Shown here piece after piece: positions 59,581-64,000 of a stretch of 64,000 bases of DNA; within the stretch, counting starts at the first letter, position 1, and each line of letters starts with the position of its first letter. The stretch comes from Rhinopithecus roxellana (taxonomy: Eukaryota > Chordata > Mammalia > Primates > Cercopithecidae): positions 91,641,295 to 91,705,294 of the forward strand of contig NC_044560.1 in NCBI RefSeq assembly GCF_007565055.1. The letters run 5' to 3'. The notes beneath the pieces were generated by a model. It ran no database searches, was not told the DNA's origin, and saw only the letters and a program-made list of their open reading frames with translations. A program made the translations under genes and the position numbers.

Positions 59581-60680
59581 TGAGGCAGGAGACTGGCAGG
59601 ACTTGTTTTCTGGTCATAACCCTGCTGACCAAAACAGGATCTGGCCGACAGGATAAAGTGAAGAAACCACTGAAACCAGCAGATGGAGACAAAAGCCATC
59701 CCTAGCTGTCCTCATTACTCATTAGCATAAGACATTCCCACCAGTGCCCTGACAGTTTACATATGGCAGTGACCCAAAAGTTACCACCTGTTTCCTGGAA
59801 AGTTCTAAATAACCTGCCCCTCAATTTGCATTAACCCACCCCTGAATTTGTATGTAATTGAAAGTAGGTATAAGTAGGTATAAATAGAATTGCCAAAAGT
59901 CCATAGGTTACTGATTCTGGGTGCACTGCTTGTGAGTTAGCCTTGCTCCTTGTGATGGTTAATATTAAGTGTCAGCTTGATTGGGTTGAAGGATGAAAAG
60001 TATTGTTTCTGGGTGTATCGTGGTGTTTCTAGTGTTGCAGAAGAGATTAACATTTGAGTCAGTGGACTGGGAGAGCAAGACCCACCCTCAGGAAGACCCA
60101 CCCACATTGTGGGTCTTGGCACCATCCAATCGGCTGCCAGTGCGGCTAGAAAAGAGCAGGCAGAAGAAGATGGAAGAAGCTGACTTGCTGAGTCTTCCAG
60201 CCTTCATCTTTCTCCCATGCTGGATGCTTCCTGCCCTCGAGCATCAGACTCCAAGCTCTTCAGCTTTTGGACTCTTGGACTTACACCAGTGGTTTGCCAG
60301 GGGCATCTAGGCCTTCAGCCACAGACTGAAGGCTGCACTATCGGCTTCCCTACTTTTGAGGTTTTGGGACTTGGACTGAGCCACTACTGGCTTCCTTGCT
60401 CCTCAACCTGCTGATGGCCTATCGTGGGACTTCATTTTGTGGAACTTCACTTTGTGATCGTGTGAGGCAATTGTCCTTAATAAAGTCCCTTTCATATATA
60501 CATCTACGCTATTAGTTCTGTCCCTCTAGAGAACCCTGACTAACACACTCCTTCAGGAGCAGAATCATTCAATAAAGGATTGCTGTGTAACACCACCGGC
60601 TGGCCCTTGAATTCTTTCCTAGGCAAAGCCAAGAACTCACCTGGGCTAAGTCCCAATTTTGGGGCCCCTCTGTCCTGCAC
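59581..60680 (+). repeat. ERV1-like LTR split by another LTR
   Basis: Starts TGAGGCAGGAGACTGGCAGG, has cattagcataagacattccc and aataaaggattgctgtg (AATAAA at about 60571), and ends cccctctgtcctgca. Host sequence is continuous once 59951-60552 is removed. Family not assigned. Confidence 0.7.
59951..60547 (+). repeat. Nested solo LTR
   Basis: 597 bases from TGTGATGGTTAATATT to CTGACTAACACA, with AATAAA near 60479. It is flanked by an exact 5-base target duplication CTCCT (59946-59950 and 60548-60552). TG...CA ends plus a 5-base duplication fit an LTR. Family not assigned. Confidence 0.85.
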
Positions 60681-61079
60681 GAAAGGGCCACATGTTTCAA
60701 ACATTTCAAAAACACATTATTCTTCAATTGTTTTAGAATGTGTGGTATGGTCTTTCTCCACCATCACCCCGCTTGGCCAAGCCTGCTCCTGTGGAGTTTC
60801 TAGTGACACTGTGTTTTCCTTGCTGTGACACTGTCTCTTCTCTCTGGACTCATACGAGCTGAGTTCTTCAGAGATTTGGCAAAGACGGTTATCAGAAAAT
60901 ATTTTCTCATGTTATATCTCTTTTATTTCCCTGTTTCATAATGTAAAAGTGAATACTTAAAAAAAGATACATAGCCCTGTAACTCCTACCCCTTACCAAA
61001 AATAGCCCGGCCTCACATAAGTTTAGTGTCAGCAGATGACTATGCTCCTGCTATCTCCTGCTGCATGACCAAGGGTCCT
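60681..61079. other. Unassigned sequence
   Basis: No gene seen. On the minus strand this follows the GTF2F2 retro-stop and could include its 3'UTR, but I cannot confirm that. Confidence 0.35.
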
Positions 61080-61820
61080 CTTGCTCACTCTTGGCTGCTG
61101 CCGGATAATGTCAGTCTCTACCTTCAGCTCCATGTGCTTTTGTGGGGCCCACTAACATTTCAAACACCCGTATCATTCAAGATTTCTTCGAGGCACATAT
61201 AGGTTACACTGTGATGCCAAGCATGTCCTTTATGTTGTAATACTGGTGTTTCTCGAAGCAGCAAATAGCAAGGATAAAACGTGGTGTTTATTAGCCTTCA
61301 CCTTCCTTCCCTCTTTCTTTTTCTTCTCATATGCAATATTATACTGATGATTAGCAACAGGTTTATAACCAACTGTGACAACCTTGTCCGGTTTCTGTAG
61401 GGTTTGGGCAGGTTTGGCAGATTCCTGCGTTTGCATTCTCTTCAGTCTCATGCAGTTTTAATTTGCAGCTGGTTGGCATTCCCCTCGCTGTACCACTGTT
61501 CCTTCCAATGAGAGCTTACTCGGTGCACACTCAGTCAACAGTGTGAGCATCTGCCCTCTGTGCCCCTGCACAAGGAACCGAGGCACCCTGGGTGTGCTGA
61601 TGGGTGGGTTGTCCACCAATACTGTGAATGTTTTTAAATTCCTCCTTCAAAGTAAATGACAGCTCAGACTTTCTCTGATTCTTGGCAGTCTGCAGCTTCC
61701 CTACTTCACTACTTCCGGAAGCTTCAGACCACTCTTACGACAGGTATTTGGGAACCTCCACTAGCCACGACAGCTGTTCTGTTGGATTGCTTCCAAGTTG
61801 AGTTGCATGCTCTGGGTTTT
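61080..61820 (-). pseudogene. GTF2F2 (TFIIF beta, RAP30) processed pseudogene
   Basis: A reverse-strand intronless copy of the mRNA for the small subunit of TFIIF, the RNA polymerase II initiation factor. The clearest part is 61451 down to 61275: MRLKRMQTQESAKPAQ, then KPDKVV and YKPVANHQYNIAYEKKKKEG, close to parent residues from about 127. Around 61254 one base is lost; in the shifted frame EKHQYYNIKDMLGIT continues the winged-helix region. The C-terminus is traceable to about 61085 with stops. Upstream (61452-61815) the N-terminal half is recognisable (SKLSLEGTVVQRGECQPAAN; VPxYL) but has several stops and indels. The original start is lost near 61818. Identity is about 70-75% by eye, so it is old. 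Parent sequence is from memory. Confidence 0.88.
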
Positions 61821-62287
61821 GGGTCTGTTGCCTCCAGGCGCCACGTACACCTGAGCTGAAGGTGCAAAGGGTAGATGTGTTAGGGTTGAAGCAGAAGCAA
61901 GACACCAAAACCCGCGCGTTTCAGCTGCCATGAAAGTGTAAACCACATACATGCTGACTTCAGAAATGTTAAAAACTAGAGTCTTAGAATCTAGAGGATA
62001 CTCTACAACAATCATCAATATATTCATAAGGAAAAATTGGAAGCCATCTTTAAAAATGGGCAGGTTAATAAAGAAGTATGGTACCTCTTTAAAATGAAGT
62101 ACTGCACCAATTAAAAAGAATACAGTAGCTCGTATCTAATAACATGAAAAATTTTCTAAGACATAGACATCTCTTTCAGGCTTTTACTCAATTGTGCCTT
62201 TTGCAGAAAGGCCGCCCTGGACTACCCTGTTTCTCCCAATCCTTCCCCGGCGTTTTCTCCCGAGTATCAGTCAACACGAATATACTA
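61821..62287. other. Unassigned, partly old L1-like
   Basis: 62060-62160 resembles an old L1 3' region (ggtacctctttaaaatgaag). The rest is unrecognised. Confidence 0.35.
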
Positions 62288-62480
62288 GATACCCCACTGG
62301 GTGACTCATGCATATAATCCCAGGCTTTGGAAGGCCAAGGAGGGAGGATCACTGGGTCATTGCCATAGCATTTGTAAATTGTCATGGCACTGGTGGGAAT
62401 GTCTTATGTTAATCCTAGCACCTGACCAACCACTTCCACCATGTGCTGAAATTACTGTCACCATCCCGTGGTTAAATGCA
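62288..62480. repeat. Alu 5' fragment joined to an inverted LTR fragment
   Basis: 62288-62356 is the first part of a + strand Alu (ctgggtgactcatgcatata) cut short. 62357-62425 (gtcattgccatagcatttgt; ggcactggtgggaatgtctt) is the reverse complement of the U3-like part of the LTR at 59581-60680. Confidence 0.65.
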
Positions 62481-62547
62481 AAAAAAAAAAAGTACTTATT
62501 TTACTTCTCTGATTGCTCCTTTTATCATCTTTTTCTTTCTTTCTTTC

Positions 62548-63366
62548 TTTTTATACAGACGGGGACTTCTGCTGTCACCTGGGCTGGAGTGCAGTGCCAT
62601 GATCATAGCTCAGTGCAGCCTCAAACTCCTGGGCTCAAACAATCCTCCCACCCCAGCTTCCCTAGTCACTGGGATTACAGGAGACTCAACCAAGCCCCAA
62701 TAATTTTAAAAAATGTTTTTATTTTTAGACACGGGGATCTCACCATGTTGCGCAGACTGGTCTTGAACTCCTGGCTTCAAGTGATCCTCCAGCCTCAGCA
62801 TCCCAAGTAACTGGGATGACAGGTATGAGCCGCCACGCCCACCTTGCTCTCTTCATCTTTCTTTCCCCCAATTTTTATTTTATTGTGGCAAATAAAACAT
62901 AAAGCTGGAGAGGCACGGTGGCTCACGCCTGCAATTCCAGAATTTTGGGAAGCCAAATCAGGCGAATCGCTTGAGCCCAGGAGTTTGAGGCGAGTTGGGA
63001 GGCCAAGTCAGGCAGATCTCTTGAGTCCAGGAGTTTGAGGCCAGCCTGGGCAGCATGGTGAAACTCTTGTCTCTACAAAAAATACAAAAATTGACTGGGT
63101 ATGGTGGCTCACAGCTGTAATCCTAGCACTTTGGGAGGCTGATCACTTGAGACCAAGAATTTGAGACTAGCTTGGCCAACACAGTGAAACCCCCTCTCTA
63201 CTAAAAATAAAAAAAAAATTAGCTGGGTGTGGTGGCTTACACCTGTAATCCCTGTTACTTGAGAGGCAGAGGTGGAAGAATTGCTTGAGCCCTGGAGGTG
63301 GAGATTGCAGTGAGCCGAGATCACACCACTGCACTCCAGCCTGGGTGATAGAGCAAGACCCTGTCT

Positions 63367-63401
<35 letters not shown>

Positions 63402-63570
63402 CCAGGCATGGTGGCACACGCCTATAGTCCCAGCTACTCAGGAGGCTGAGGTGGGAGGATCTCTTGAGCCTGGGAAGTTGAGGCTACAGTGAGCTGTGAT
63501 CACACCAATGCACTCCAGCCTGGGCAACAGAGTGAGACCCTGTCTCAGAAAAAAAAAAAAAAAAAAAAAA
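62548..63570. repeat. Cluster of four Alu units
   Basis: Minus-strand old Alu 62548-62843; plus-strand Alu 62905-63085 with an internal repeat of the ggccaggagtttgaggc region; plus-strand Alu 63092-63400; and a plus-strand right-arm-like Alu 63402-63570 joined directly to the A tail of the previous one. Confidence 0.85.
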
Positions 63571-63689
63571 GAAGCTTACAGTCTTCATTATTTTTAACTG
63601 TCCAGTTCAGTGCTATCAAATACATTCATAATGTGCAACCATCACTATCATTCATCTCTTCATCTGGCAAAACCAAGGCTCTATACAGT

Positions 63690-63896
63690 AGCCCCCATTA
63701 TCCCTGGTTTCACTCTCTGAGGTTTCAGTTACTCCCATCAACGGGGGTCTTAAAATAGGTGAGTACAGTATAATAAGGTATTTTGAAGAGAGAGAGAGAG
63801 ACCACAATCACACAACTTTTATTACACTATATTATAATTGTTCTATTTTATTATTAGTTATTAATCTCTTATGATGACTAATTTATATTCTTTTTT
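63690..63896 (+). repeat. Tigger deletion derivative
   Basis: cagtagcccccattatccct, ctgaggtttcagttactccc, then agagagagagagaccacaat and ttattattagttattaatct: the two ends of a pogo-type Tigger element with the transposase interior deleted. Confidence 0.7.
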
Positions 63897-64000
63897 TCCT
63901 TCAACTTTTATTTTAAGTTCAGGGGTACATGTGCAGAATGTGCAGGTTTGTTACATAGGTAAACGTGTGCCACAGTGGTTTGCTGCACAGATCATCTCAT
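63897..64000 (-). repeat. L1PA 3' end, cut by the window edge
   Basis: taagttcaggggtacatgtg and aggtttgttacataggtaaa are the reverse complement of the primate L1 3' end. Confidence 0.93.

Noticed and set aside
59993..60414. Open frames of 105 and 65 codons
   Set aside because: They fall within the nested solo LTR, which has no coding role.
1..64000. CRISPR arrays, operons, phage or bacterial mobile systems
   Set aside because: Regular repeats here are microsatellites and Alus; gene structure, splice sites and repeats are those of a primate nuclear genome.

Overview
This is a mammalian intergenic and gene-edge window from an Old World monkey (Cercopithecidae). The evidence is very dense Alu and L1 content, and at least three young Alus (2568-2872, 32577-32882, 50803-51105) with bases typical of Old World monkey AluY lineages: CTCAAGCC near the 5' end, AAACTAGCCGGG in the middle, and TCCGGCCACT or a close variant in the right arm. 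I see no prokaryotic gene, CRISPR array, operon, rRNA or tRNA. The lineage call rests on remembered subfamily consensus sequences, not on a search.

The one intact gene is the KRAB zinc-finger gene ZNF684 on the + strand. Four coding exons are visible: start exon 1173-1211, KRAB A 7948-8074, KRAB B 8991-9086, and the finger exon 12579-13474. All have good splice sites and compatible phases, giving a 377-residue protein with eight C2H2 fingers. The promoter and any leading untranslated exon lie before base 1. In human the gene sits at 1p34.2, so the rest of the window is probably the flank leading toward RIMS3; that placement is from memory.

Downstream of ZNF684 I see relics of related genes. 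A degenerate second copy of its last intron and 3' flank (about 16.15-17.1 and 18.43-19.55 kb) has no finger exon. An isolated but open KRAB A exon lies at 30875-31001. A decayed finger array lies at about 48.13-48.76 kb, in which three successive fingers have lost the second zinc-binding cysteine. All are on the + strand, so this looks like an eroded KRAB-ZNF mini-cluster around one survivor.

Two processed pseudogenes are recognisable: EIF2S3 (eIF2 gamma) on + at 24889-26292, with 3'UTR to about 26975, and GTF2F2 (TFIIF beta, RAP30) on - at about 61080-61820. Both carry frameshifts and stops.

Most of the rest is transposon-derived. It includes about 70 Alus (several nested), old L1M fragments at 2.2-7.8, 17.5-18.4, 30.0-30.7, 33.4-33.9, 35.1-37.0 and 38.1-43.8 kb, and a young truncated L1 at 43.9-45.7 kb inside an LTR. 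There are solo MaLR LTRs at 41.4 and 50.4 kb, an MLT2-like LTR at 53.4 kb, an LTR nested in another LTR at 59.6-60.7 kb, several DNA transposon fossils, MIR and L2 pieces, and long (GGAA/TTCC)n tracts grown at Alu tails. The strongest leads are the finger-less ZNF684 duplicate, the orphan KRAB exon, the same-site cysteine loss in the finger relic, a near-perfect 100-bp tandem duplication beside the orphan KRAB exon, and the GTF2F2 retrocopy.
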